From assembly GCA_004431415.1 (NCBI GenBank), contig QPMI01000686.1, forward strand, positions 35,478 through 99,477: a stretch of DNA of 64,000 bases, given 5' to 3'. The stretch comes from Cyanophora paradoxa. Its lineage: Eukaryota; Glaucocystophyceae; Cyanophorales; Cyanophoraceae. This document shows positions 33,301 through 44,530 of the stretch, in pieces. The translations under genes were made by a program, and so were the position numbers. How positions within the stretch are numbered: the stretch's first letter is position 1; every line of letters starts with the position of its first letter. Below the pieces are notes generated by a model. It had not been told where the DNA came from. It saw only the letters and a list, made by a program, of their open reading frames with translations, and did not search any database.

Positions 33301-36300
33301 GGCGGCGCAGCGCTCGAGGTGCGGCCGCGCCAGCTCCGCCTCCCCCGAGAGCAGCAGGTGGTGCGCCAGCACCGCCGACCCCTCCGCGTCCTCCTCCCCC
33401 TGCCCGCCGCGCCCCGCCTCAGCGCCGGGCCCGGCCGGCCGGCGTGCGGGCGTGCGGGGGGCGGCGGGGCGCTTGCCTGGCCGTGGGCCTCGAGGAGGGC
33501 GTGGTGGTGGCGGGCGAGGACGAGGTGCAGCAGCCGCCGCTCCGACGCCGGCAGCAGCGAGTACGCGCACTCCTGCCCCGCCCGCATCGGGCCGGGCCAG
33601 GCGGGCGGGCGGGGCGGGGGGGCGCGCCTGCATGAGGGGCTGGTGGAAGGCGTAGCCGCCGCGGCCGTCGTGGGAGAGGACGCCGGCGGCGCAGAGGGCG
33701 TCGAGGCGGGCGGCGGCGGCGGCCCGTCGCGGGTGCATCGCCTCCACCTCCGCGAGCGCAAAGTGGACGCCGGCGACCTGGCGCGCCGCGTCGGCCCCGG
33801 CATTGCGGGCGGGGGCGGGGCGGGGCGGACGGAGCAGATCTTGGCGGTGACGAGGTCGTCGGCGGGGAGGCGGTCGAGGCGGGCGACGAGGGAGGCGCGG
33901 GCGACGTCCGACGGCAGCATCCGCCGCAGCGCCCGCGCCACCAGCACCGACCCGTCCCCCGCCACCTGCGCCCCGCTCGAGCCCGCCCGCGTGGGGCGGG
34001 GCGGGCGGGGCGGGGCGGGCCTCGACGGAGCCGTCGTCGACGAGGCGGCGGGCGAGCTCGACGACGAGGTACGGCAGGCCCGACGCCTGCTCCCGCACAA
34101 AGTCCCGCAGCACCTGCCCCCGCCGCCCGCCCCGCTCGCACGCTCGCACGCCCCCGCCGCGCGAGAGCCGGGCCGGCGCACCCGCGGCACGCGCTTGGCG
34201 CCGATGGCGGCACAGATGAGCGCGTCGGCCGCCGCGTCGGGCAGCTCCGCCAGCGAGAGCCGCTCCGCCGCCGGCCGCGCGAGGAGCGCCGCCGCCGCCG
34301 GCCCGGGCCGCCCGGCCCCGCCTCCCGCCCCGCCACGTCGCCAGCAGCGCGAGCCGCGCGAACGGCGCCCGCGTGCGGCGGAGGCGCTGCGCGGGGCCCG
34401 TCCCGGGTCGGCCCGGTCCGCCCCGCAGGCGCCGGCCCCCGGGGCGGGCACCTGAGCGAGGGCGTCGAGGACGGCCCACGTGGCGGAGTCGGCGTGGTGG
34501 AGGTCTGCGGCGGGGGCCCGCGTCACGCCGGCGGCGGGGCGGGCGGGGCGGGGCGGGGCGGGGCGCCTTCGAGGATGAGGAGGAGGGGGGCGCGGGCGGC
34601 GCGGCGGAGGAGGAGGCGGGCGAGGAGGCCGCGGACGGCGACGGCGACGAAGTCCGGGCCCATCGGCTCCAGCGCCAGGCGCTGCCCTGACGGGCTTAAG
34701 TTTCGGGCAGCCGGCTGCTCCGCCCCCGGGCCGGCTTCGGCGGCGGCGGCGCCCGAGGCAGGGGCGTCGGGCTGCGGAGAGCGCCAGGAGGTCCTGCGGG
34801 GCGGCGTCCGCTCCGCCCCGGCCCCGGCCTCGACGGCGCCGCTCCTGGCGCCGGCAGGGGAGCCGGCCGAGGCCGGCGACATCGGGATCGAGTCGATGGC
34901 TGCGTGCGCGCAGCGCGCGGTCGGACGCCCGCGAGCGAGCGGGGGCGAGCAGGGGCGGGGCCGGCCGCACGCTCAAAAGAAGCGGCGACCATTCCACCGA
35001 TCGTTTCCCCCAGACCGCCGATGCGGACAGCAGAGTGCCGGGACTCCCCGGGGGATACGGGGTGCGAATCCAGGCCCAGGGCGGCCCCTCCGGCGCGGGA
35101 GGACCGGCGCGCCAGTTGCAGCGCCTGCGGGGCGTCACGGCCGCAACGCAAAGAGGGGCAGGGTAGCCAGGGGGGGTACGTGGGCGAGGTGGGGGAGCAG
35201 GTCCTCCTCCCCGGGCTCGAGGAGGGGGGCCATGTCGTCCGTACCCCCCGGCCACAGGGCCCGCGCCTGCGGGGGGCGCGCGGGTCGTGCGGGGGCTGCG
35301 GCGGTCGGGAGGGCGCGGCGGGGGCGGACGATGGAGCGCCAGGGGTAGAGGGCCTGGCGGAGGTGCGACTCGAGCGCGCTCGCGGCGGCGACCGTCGTCC
35401 CGCGCTGCTTCTTCGCCGCCGCCGCCGCCAGCTCGCACAGCGACGACTTGCCTGCCCCCGCCGGCGCTGAGCGGAGGCGCTGCGCCGGCCCCGGCGGCGG
35501 CGCGGGGGCGGACCGGAGCCGGGGGCCCGTCGATGAGGAGGATCGGGGGCGGGGCGGAGGAGGAGGAGGCGGAGGCGCCGGGCTCGGGCCCCTCGGCGGC
35601 GAGGCGCACGAGGCGGACGATCCGCGCCGCCTCCTCCGCCCGCCCAGCGTCAGCGAGGAGATCCCCTCCGACCCGCGCCGCCCCTGCGCCCCCGCCCCGC
35701 CCCTCAGAGAGGGGCCCCGCCGCGCGCCCCGGGCCGCCGGCGCACGTGGCCGGTGCTCCAGTCCGCCTCGGGGGCGGGCGCGGGGCTGGCCCCCTCCCGC
35801 AGCACCGGGCAGAACGCCGGCACCTGCCGCCGCGCCGGCCGCTCAGCGGCGCGGCGGGGCGCGGGGGCGATCGGCGGGCTCGGGCGGACGGGCTCGGGGA
35901 TGCCCTTGAGGGCGAGCTCGCCGAAGGGCCGCAGGGGCACCCGCCCCGCGCAGCCGTCCCGCGTCCGCGAGTCCACCAGCACCCCCCACTCGCTCTTCGC
36001 CATCAGGCGCGCTGCGCCGCCCCGCTCGGCGCGCGGCGCGGCGCGGAACGAGACGACTGGGGCCAAGCGGCGCGCACCGGCGCGGTTGGGCACTGCGCGG
36101 GGCCGAGAGGGGTCAGGCGGACGCCAGAAACACCGGCGCGCGGCGGCCGGCGCCGCGCACCCGTCCCGAAGACCGAGTACCCGCAGCGCAGCGGCGAGCC
36201 GACTGCGCCGGGGGCGCGTGAGCAGGCGAGATCCCAGGCGCGGGGGCTCGGCGGGGGGCGGCGGACCGAACGTGCACAGCACCACGCCCGTCGTCACGCT

Positions 36301-38519
36301 GCGGGAGCGGGGGCGGCTTCAGAAGTGGGGGCGAGCGGAGCGGGCGGGGCGGGGGGGCACCCGATGGCGGTGCGCACGCCGTGCTCCTTGAGGGCCGTCT
36401 GGATCTCCAGCGCTGCGCGCGGGCGCCGGCTCGGCGGCGCTGCGCGGCGCGCGCCGGCGCCGGGGGCCGCGCGCACCGCACTCGACGGCGCGCGCCGCGT
36501 CGTCCGTGTGCGTGAGCTGCGCGCGCGTCGGGCGGGGCCGGGCCGGGCCGGGGCGGGGGCTGGGGCGGGGCGGACCGGCCAGAGGCCGAAGGCGGCGACG
36601 GCGAGGAGGCCCTTGTCGTCCTGGAACTGCGCCCCGCCGCGGGATCGGCCCCGCCCCGCCCCGCTCGACCCCTGGCGCCGGCGGCGCGGCGCACCACCTG
36701 GTGCAGGGAGCCCTCGTGGCGGTACAGAGCGACCTGCGGCGGGGGCGCCACATGAGGGCGGGCGGGCTGCGGGCGGGCGAGCGGCGGGCGGGGGCACCTG
36801 CAGCGCGCGGACGGCCCGCTGCACCCCCTCGGCGGTCTCCGGCATACCCCCCAGCTTCACGAACTGCGGCGGGGGGAGGATCGGCCCCGGGAGGGGTAGC
36901 GCGCCCTCGAGGGGCGCTGCGGGGGGTACCAGGACGGAGGCGACGCGGAACTCGGACAGAAAGGCGGGAAACGAGACCCAGTCCTTCACCGTACCCATCC
37001 TCCCCCGCACCGTGTAGGGGCTGATGGGGGGGGATCAGGGGGTGCGGGCGGGGGCCGGGGTACGGCGTACACGTAGAGGGAGATCTCGGCGGCCTCCTCG
37101 GGGGGCGTGGGGGGAGGCGTCGGGGCGAAGGAGTGGGGCGGGGCGTCGGCGAGGGCGGCGAGAGCGTCGGCGGAGGCGGCGGTGGCGACGGCGGCGGCGG
37201 AGGCGCGCAGCCGCGTCGAGCGCGTCGAGCGGCTCGTCGAGGCGCCCTCCGACTTGCGGCTCCGCGTGGAGAAGCTCGCGGGGGGCGCCGGCACGAGCGC
37301 CCCGGGCGGCAGCAGCCGCAGCGCCGACGCGCACACCGCCACCTCCCCCGCCTTGATCTCTGCGGCGCCGGCCTTCAGCGCCGCGGGGCGGGGGCGCGGG
37401 TCGGGGGCGGGGCGTGAGGCGGGGGGCGGGGCGGGGGCGGGGGCGGGGGCAGACCGGCGAGGGCGACGCCAGCCTCTTCGATGGCGGGGGACGTGAGCAC
37501 GTGGACCATCCGCCTGCGCGCCCTCAGCCGCCCCGCCCGCCCCGCGGGGGGCGCTGCCGTCGCACCCGGGCACGGGCCGCCCGTTGGCCTCCTGCACGCC
37601 CGGCAGCCCGTCGCCGCCGCTGCCGGCGAAGTACTCGCGGAAGCGGCCGGCTGCGGGGAATGGCGGGGCGGGTCGCGCGGGGCGCGGGGCGGGGCGGGGC
37701 GGGGCGCGGACCGGCGACGGCGACGCGGAGGCGAAGGGAGGCGGCCATGCCGCCGACGGAGTGGCGGCGGAAGGCCGCCTGCACGCGCAGGCCGCACAGC
37801 GCCGCCCGCGCCGCCAGCGCCGCCAGCGCCCCCGCCCCATCCTCCCCGCCCGGCGCCAGCCACAGCACCTGCCCCGCGCGCCCCGCGCCGCCTCAGCCCC
37901 CGCCGCTGCAGCGCCGGCCCCGGGGCGATGGACGGGCCTCGATGGCGTCCCCGAGGAAGCAGACGACCTCGCCCCCGTGCTGCTCCACGATCCCCATCTG
38001 CGCCCCGGCCCCGCTCGCCCCCGCGCGCCGGTGCGGGGCGGGGGCGCGCGCCTCGGTCGAGAAGCAGCGGTTGATGGTGTTGCAGAGCTCCTCCACCATC
38101 GACTCGTCCTCCGCGCACCGCTCGCACAGCGCCGAGAAACCTGGCCCCGCCCCCGCCCCGCACCTCGGCCGGCCTGCCCGCCCCCGCCCCGCGCGCTGCC
38201 GACGCGCACCGCTGATGTCCAACAGGCTCACGACGCCCGGCCTGCCGTCGCCGCCGCGGCCGCTGGACTCCCCCCCAGCCGCACTCGTCCCGCCCTCGCG
38301 GCCAGCGTCCGGTGCCCCCGCCTGGGCATGGGAATCGGCCGCGGCCGCCGATCCCGCGGCCAGACGCCGCCGAGCGATATGCTCCACCACGGCCCTGATT
38401 GCACGTGCACGAGAGATGAGCCAGGACTGCAGCAGCGCTAGCGCATGCGCGAGCTCGAGGCGGGCGCGGCGGGCGCACCGGCTGACAAAGGGGCGCGCAA
38501 GCTCGGCCACCGAAGTCAT
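30333..38519 (-). CDS. Soluble adenylyl-cyclase-like protein (two cyclase domains + P-loop ATPase)
   Basis: Large minus-strand gene, ATG at 38519 (MTSVAELARPFVSRCARRAR) to TGA at 30333-30335 (AIAAPRVVPL). Class III cyclase domain 1 has VVSLLDISGFSALCERCAED and GIVEQHGGEVVCFLGDAIEA, carrying the two metal-binding Asp positions. Domain 2 has VALYRHEGSLHQV, FQDDKGLLAVAAFGLW, IQTALKEHGVRTAIGVTTGV and FGELALKGIPEPVRP. After LAAEGPEPGAS a P-loop follows (LLIDGPP then GAGKSSLCELAAAAAKKQRG), with a STAND/AAA-type ATPase region (LVARLDRLPADDLVTAKIC, RPHLERCAAGAFDSYSNLEA) and a long helical, TPR-like tail. This order is that of ADCY10-type soluble adenylyl cyclases, which make cAMP in response to bicarbonate and calcium. 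Dozens of short introns; exon edges are approximate. Whether product is cAMP or cGMP cannot be told. Confidence 0.82.
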
Positions 38520-38850
38520 CCTGCTCGCGCCTGGGCGCCCCCGCGCGGGGATCGAAGCGCGTTGACAGGTCCAACGTGCCCGGGGCCCCGGTCTTCAGGA
38601 CCGTACGGAGCTGCAGCTGGCGCCCGCGCGGTTGCAGGGCTTTGTTCCCATCGCTAGGCCAGCCAAAGCTTCTGCAGCTGTTAGGCTAACTCACCGGTCG
38701 TACCACCGTGGCACCGTGGAACTTGTCAGTCTAGCCTCTAGACTGTCTTCTAATAGCTGTCTCTAGCATGGTCTAGGGCCCTCCAGGCGTCTAGCGCGCA
38801 TGCGCATTGCAATTGCTGGGCAACTTGAACACTCTTCGACGAGTCTTCGT

Positions 38851-39582
38851 CACTGGCCCGGGCGGGCCGGGCCCAGTGCTGTCATCATGATGCACACATC
38901 ATGATCACGCCATCATGATGGGACGTCATTAACGCATCATGATGACCTCGGATTATGATGATCGTCATCATGATGTGAGGGGGGGTACCTATACAGTGCA
39001 CAAATCTCGTGTTTCTGGTCGCCTGCGCTGTTTTAACAACCTTTTATGCGATCTATACAGCTTAAAGACACCGTATATGCTAGTCAGAGGAGGTTTGGAG
39101 CGATTCTGACGATGCTGAAAGGCTGCTGTGGCGCCGTGGGGGGGTACAGGGAGCACCATCCTCTGCCGCTGGCGATGCAAGATCGCACCAATTCGCACTT
39201 TGAGAATGGGTGCAGAGACGCTTAGCTTAACACAGCTTTTAAAACACATAACACACTATCTTGACATTGAAGGAGGTTGATCAACCACTCCTCTGCCTCC
39301 AAAATCTTGGGAAGAGGGGGGTGTGGGCCTCTTTCAGGCCAACCCTGGGCCCAATATCTATCCATACTGGTCAGGAATTCGTCATAAACACGTCGCGATG
39401 CATTAGAAACGCGGCAGAGAGCCCGCGCATCGAAATAGGAGTGGGAAATGCCCTGGTAAACGATTCTGATCGCGGGAAGACGTCATGATCGATCATGATG
39501 GATCATAATTGACGCATCATGATGCCTCGACGGCCGTGTGCATCATGATGACAGCACTGGCCGGGCCCCGTGGCCCACTAGC
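38851..39582. mobile_element. Candidate MITE/foldback element with inverted ends
   Basis: A 24-base sequence at 38873-38896 (beginning CCAGTGCTGTCATC) is present as its exact reverse complement at 39537-39560. Outside it both ends carry GC-rich palindromic stretches (CACTGGCCCGGGCGGGCC on the left, GGCCGGGCCCCGTGGCCCAC on the right). Inside, both ends hold arrays of CATCATGATG/ATCATGATC, and ACGCATCATGATG occurs in direct orientation at both. The interior (about 39000-39480) is AT-richer and has no convincing gene. This looks like a non-autonomous inverted-repeat element; no target-site duplication is evident. Confidence 0.55.
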
Positions 39583-41406
39583 TATAGTACTGGCAAACAG
39601 TGGCAATACCGCCGTTTATACCGGTATACTAGTAGCTTGCCAAGTTGCAAAGTTGCAGACTTGCAGTTGCTGCTGCACAATGCGCATATGCATGCATATG
39701 CCGCGCGCGCAGGCTCGGGCTGCCGGGCTGCTCAGCTGCGCATGCACTGCGGAGTCTGCGGCATGCCCGGCGGCCGGGGGCCGCAGATCTAGAGTCGGCG
39801 CAGACGTCGACGTCGAGTCGTCGACTCGAGCAGCAGAGTGACCAGATCTCGAGTCGAGCTCCGCCGGCGCCGGCCCCCGGGCGCCTCGAGCTCACGCTGA
39901 TCATGAGTCCCGCTGACTCCCGCAGACTGCCACTGTCTGCCAGGCTGCAGGCTGCAGCTGCGCCACAGCACGCCGGTCCGACTGGGCCGGGGCCGCGCCG
40001 GCGGCTGCATATTATACAGCAAATATATGCAGTTAACCGTATATCACCAAATATATAAATCTTTTAATCAAGACTTGCGTGACCTCACGGTCTTTGTCAT
40101 TGGCCAGGCGCACGTGTGCCTCACGTGTGTCGCCTATCAGCACTACCCCCCGCCTACGTTCGCCCAAACTTTCCGCCCGGCTAGCTGGCTCCGCTCGCTC
40201 CAGCGCTCGGCCTGCGCGCGCTCCGCGTGCTCGGGAAGCATGTTCGACGCTCTCGCTCGCTTGCCGCCTCCCGCCGCAGACAAACGCTCCTCGAAGGCGA
40301 TCCTGCGGCGCGCGTCTTCCGTCAACGTTCTCCCCGTGCTTTAGATGTGTGAACCAAGCTCTAGACGGGCCAGTGCGCCAGGCCTGCCGCTGGATCGGTC
40401 CCGGTTGTTCGAATCGCGGTTTCCGCCCATTGGACGCGGTTTCGCCGCCCCGGCGCCGCTCGTCTTGTTGTGTGCGCTTTCCCACCCTTATGCATGTATA
40501 ACAACGCCCTCATGTGCCCAGAAAGAGTGCCGCCCACGCCCCGCCCGCGCGGCGACAAACAGCGAGGTGCCTTGGACACGGGCCACATGGGCGAGCGCCA
40601 CATCGACGGGGGAGGGGCGTGGGTGGTTCTACAGGCTAGGAAACATGTCTGCGCACGCATCGGAATGCCGCTGCGTGTGATCCCCGCCCAGGGCCGCCGC
40701 CGAGGAGAAGGACCGCGCCTGGGTGGTGGTGGTGGTCCATTAGGCGGCGGCGAAATGGTCGCAGAAGAGAGCGGAAAGGAAGTATAGCACCTGTACATCA
40801 TGAAACGACGATGCGCGGCCGGCGGGCGAGCCCCCCGTCGTCAGGCGGCCGAGGATCAGAAAGTACTGCAGGCGCGGTTAGCAAGAGCATCCAGGGAAGG
40901 TGTGGACGCCGCTTGCGCACTCAACAGGAGTTAGAAGACATCCATGCGCGTGTTGTGTGTGCGCCCAGACCGAAGATTGTGGGTGGATAGGGAGCTCTGC
41001 GCTTCAAACGCGGGTGGTGTGAGAATCCTGGCGGACCGTAGCTGGCCGTCCGGACGCACGCTAATACGATCGAAAACATCGTTGGAAGTCTTCCGTGTGC
41101 ATCCAAAGCGGACCGCGAAGCGCGATGAACATGCTGCGGTCCCTCAAGTCAACATCACTTCTTAACCACCCACAAGTTTCGGGGCTTGTTAGGAAACAAA
41201 AGATGCGCCAACACACTAGCTAACGATACGAACCTGTGCGACGGAGCCAGCACACCTTTGTTTCACCAACTGCCGGCTAACTGCCGGAACTAACTGCCGT
41301 TGCGGGCTCGCTGCTCCGGAGCATCCTACCGCGCGTGCTGAGAGCCTTGCCCATGCGCCTGGCTGCCCTGGCTGCCCAGGCTGCTTGCTGCCACGCACGA
41401 CGTCAC

Positions 41407-41461
41407 GGGTACGGTGAGCTTCGTGCGCTGTTTAGAGTGCGAACGAAACCTCACCGTACCC
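41407..41461. repeat. Perfect 12-bp inverted repeat (hairpin)
   Basis: GGGTACGGTGAG (41407-41418) and CTCACCGTACCC (41450-41461) are exact reverse complements. Inside them TTCGT and ACGAA are also complementary, so the 55-base stretch could fold into a long stem. No gene association is clear. Confidence 0.7.
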
Positions 41462-42117
41462 ACAAAGTTGAGTTGGAATTTGCATACTACTGCGAGTCGA
41501 GTCAAAAAGTCCGAGTCAAAAACTCGAGCGATTTGCCTGATTGGTCAAAAAGGACTCGGAATTACTCAATCCACCGGCGCAGGTCCTGTTGGACCGGCGT
41601 GCTGTGGCTGGGGCCGCAGGCCCGCAGTGCGCATGCGCACGTCCGCGAGCGTTGCAATTCGAATTCGGAATTCGAAGTTGCATGTTGCAACCTTGAACTT
41701 CTAAATCTGTACCCAGATCTATGCGGATGCGTACCCCCGCCACCTCGGCGGGTACAGGTGATCTTGACAGCAGCCGCGTGTGAATCCGAAGCCCCCTTCA
41801 TTCGCTGCCAGCGCAGCGGGCGGCTCGCAACCTTTTGGGGGCGGCAGGCGGCTGTCGGTGGTTCTTCCTTATCAGGCCTCAGCCGGTCAAGCGCGCGTGT
41901 CTGGTTCTTCCTCATCAGGCGTCAGCCGGCCGCTTGCGAGCAGTTGAAGAAGCCTCAGCTTCACCTGTCTCCGGCGTATCGCTGCGCTTGAAGATCAGCC
42001 TGGAGGGATCGCGGGCTCGGCGGCGCCGGCACCGGTACCGCGGCCGCCAGAACCAGTCGTTGAACCAGTTTTGCAGAGCGCGCGTGCCGTGCGTACGGAG
42101 AGTTCAGCTGCAGTTGA

Positions 42118-43773
42118 GCATTCCATGGACGTCGAGGCGCCGAGCCTCGGGTCAAGCGGGCCATCGGCTTCGCCCTCGCAGAGTCGGGCGACGCGGCCGC
42201 GGCGTTGGGGCAGCACGAGCGCGCGGCGTCTCTGTATCTGGCCGCCATTTCGGCGGATCCCACGTTCACGCGTTCCTACATCAACTGCGCCGTGTCGTCT
42301 TTCGCGTGCGAGAAGTTCGAGCAGGCGCTGCACATGGCTCAGAGGGCCCTCGTCGTCGGCGGCGGTAAGACGAGATCCAATGGCAAGCGAAGGTCTGATC
42401 CACTCCGCCCACCGTTTACACGCATCTGAGCGCCTGCCGGCGTCAGCATGTCGGCTCGCGCGCACTACATATCTGGTATGGCGCTCTACAAGCTGGGCCC
42501 GGGCGGCTGCGGGACGCGAAGCACCACCTCCAGCGCTACCTGGACGTCTGCAGCGGTGCGCCGCGGGACGCGGAGCGGAGGAGGTGGACGCGACGCTGAA
42601 GCGCATCGCGGCGCTCTGCCCGCCTCGCCCAGCAAGAAGAGCCTGGGCTCCGACTTCTCTACCTCCATCCTGCAGTGCGCCTCGGATCGAATCCGACCCG
42701 GTGCCGCGCCGCTCCGAGCCGGCGGCGCGCAGGCTGCCAGAGGAGGTCCTCGCGCGCGTCTTCGCGCACCTCAGCCCGCGGAGGTCGCCCGCCAGCGCGC
42801 CGTCTGCTCCTCCTTCCGCAGCGCCGCCGACGGCCTCCTGCGCATCGCCCGCGCGTCCGCATCCGCCGGGGCGCGTTCCGGCCGCCTTCCCTCCCTTCGG
42901 CCCGGTCGATCGAGCGAAGCCGCCGCGCAGGTCTCTTCGCTGGCAGTGCTCGGGCCGGTCGTGTATGCTGCCGTCGGGGGCGACATCGCGAGGTCCGACC
43001 GGGCGCCGGAGTTCGCGTATGCCCGACGCCTGAGCCCGGACCCTCCAGAATGGATCGGTCGGACGGGCGGCTGCTGGAGCCGCTCGCGGGCGCCCACACC
43101 GCCGCGATCCAGGCGCGCCGTACCCTCTCGGGATTTCATCCCGCGGCCGGCCTCTCTCCGACGCCTCACCGTCGCCCCTCAGGTGCTCCGGACGCACGGC
43201 GGCGCCCTCTTCAGCGCCGGCCTCGACGGGTGCATCGTCGCGTGGGACACCGCGTGCGCCCGCCCCCGCCCCCGCCCCCCGCCCCCGTCTTCTCTCGCGC
43301 GGGGCCCTCATATCGTGCGCCTTGCGCCGCAGGCGCGGGGCCCCGGCGTACCGCATCGTTCCGCCGTGCGAAGCGGAGGGCGCGGCGGCGGGTGCGGCGG
43401 TTGTGCCCCTCAGCGTCCCCTCCTCACCGACCCGCAAGCCCGGCCGCCCGCCCATCTCGGCGCGCCCCGCCCCGCCCACCCGCCCCGCCCCTGCACGAGG
43501 CACGCGACTCACGCACCCGCAGGACATCGCGTTCGCCGCCGGCCGCATGCTGGTGGCCTTCCGTGGAGAGGAGGCCGTGTGGGAGTACGCCCCGGTGGGC
43601 CGGAGACCGCACCCGCTGAGCTTTCTGGTACCCGCCATGCAGTGGCTGACGCGCGCGGCGCGTGCAGGCGCGGCCTGCGCGGGCGCCGAGGGCGGCGGGG
43701 CCTGGACCCGCCGCTTCGAGAGCCCAAGGGAGCGCATCACGTGCATGTGCCTTCTCGGAACCGGTACCCGAAG

Positions 43774-43810
<37 letters not shown>

Positions 43811-44530
43811 GCGTCCCCCGCGCGTCGCCGAGGCGAGTGCGGGCGGGGCGCGGGCAGAGCTGCTGGCGACGGCGTCGCGCTCGACGACGGGCCGGGAGGC
43901 CTTCGTGCGGGTCTGGCGCCTCGGGGCGGGGGCGCCGGAGGGCGAGGGCGAGAGCCAGGGGCCCCTGGCCGAGGTGGCTGCCGGGCCCGCCGTCGTCGGG
44001 CCCTCGCGGGCACCCCCACCGAGCTCTTCACGGGCACCGCCAAGGTCCGCATCCGCCCGCTCCGGCGCGGCGCGGCGCAGCGCGGAGCGGAGCGGAGCGG
44101 CGGTGGGGCGCTGCTGATGGCGATGCGGGTGGGGGCAGGGGCGGGTGCGGCGGTGGGCGGTGCCGGAGGGCCGGTGCGCGGCGACGCTGCAGGCGGGGGC
44201 GACGACGTGGCGGCGCTGGCCCTCGCCGCGCCCGCCCTCCTCGCCTGCGCCTCCCGTGCCGGCGCCCTCCGCCTCCTCCGCACCGGCGGCCCAGGCGACG
44301 GCCCCGGCCCCCGCTCGGGCCCCGCCAGAGAGTGGGAGCTGGACGCCGGCCCCGGCCGCCTGGGGCCCGTCACGCGTGCGCTCTGCCGCGCTGCCTCGTA
44401 GCCTTGGCTGGAGGGGCCGGGCGGGGCTGAGAGGCCGGCGCGCAGCTGCACGCCGAGGAGGGCTCCCTCTGCCTCGGCACCGCGCTCGCTTCGTGCCGCC
44501 TACAGCTTCGCCCTCGCCGCCTCCCTCTAG
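42118..44530 (+). CDS. TPR / F-box / WD40-like protein, with apparent frame breaks
   Basis: Plus-strand blocks in order. TPR-like: AIGFALAESGDAAAALG, RAASLYLAAISADPTFTRSY, MSARAHYISGMALYKLG, LRDAKHHLQRYLDVC. F-box: RLPEEVLARVFAHLSP, then EVARQRAVCSSFRSAADGLL. WD40-like: THGGALFSAGLDGCIVAWDT, ELLATASRSTTGREAFVRVW, RRWAVPEGRCAATLQAG. F-box/WD proteins recruit substrates to SCF ubiquitin ligases. The blocks are not all in one frame: after KLG (about 42500), after YLDVC (about 42575) and within the F-box (about 42785) the frame changes without a credible intron. Either this is a decaying gene or the sequence has small indels. The first exon is unclear and the 3' end is approximate. An intron contains C35 (43774-43808). 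Confidence 0.5.
43774..43808 (+). repeat. Homopolymer tract C35
   Basis: Thirty-five consecutive C, beginning ten bases after a GTACCC donor-like site in the F-box/WD40-like gene and followed about 55 bases later by a GCGGGCAG acceptor. Same length and same sense-strand base as the tract in the XRN1 intron. Confidence 0.9.

Larger units (their letters stand above)
38520..42117. other. Long intergenic region with a candidate foldback element
   Basis: About 3.6 kb with no gene I can support. It contains the inverted-repeat element described separately (38851-39582), a dense run of palindromic words at 39670-39960 (ATGCAT, CTCGAG, GAGCTC, GCCGGCGCCGGC, TGATCA), a perfect hairpin at 41407-41461 and a near-duplicate of about 45 bases (GGTTCTTCCTCATCAGGC) at 41858-41930. 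A short plus-strand frame with gene-like codon use (MFDALARLPPPAADKRSSKA, 40241-40344) may be part of an unrecognised exon, but has no further support. Confidence 0.4.

Noticed and set aside
40033-40801. Open frames on both strands in the 3.6-kb spacer
   Set aside because: No recognisable domain, no splice pattern and no consistent strand; only a short stretch at 40241-40344 looks faintly coding.
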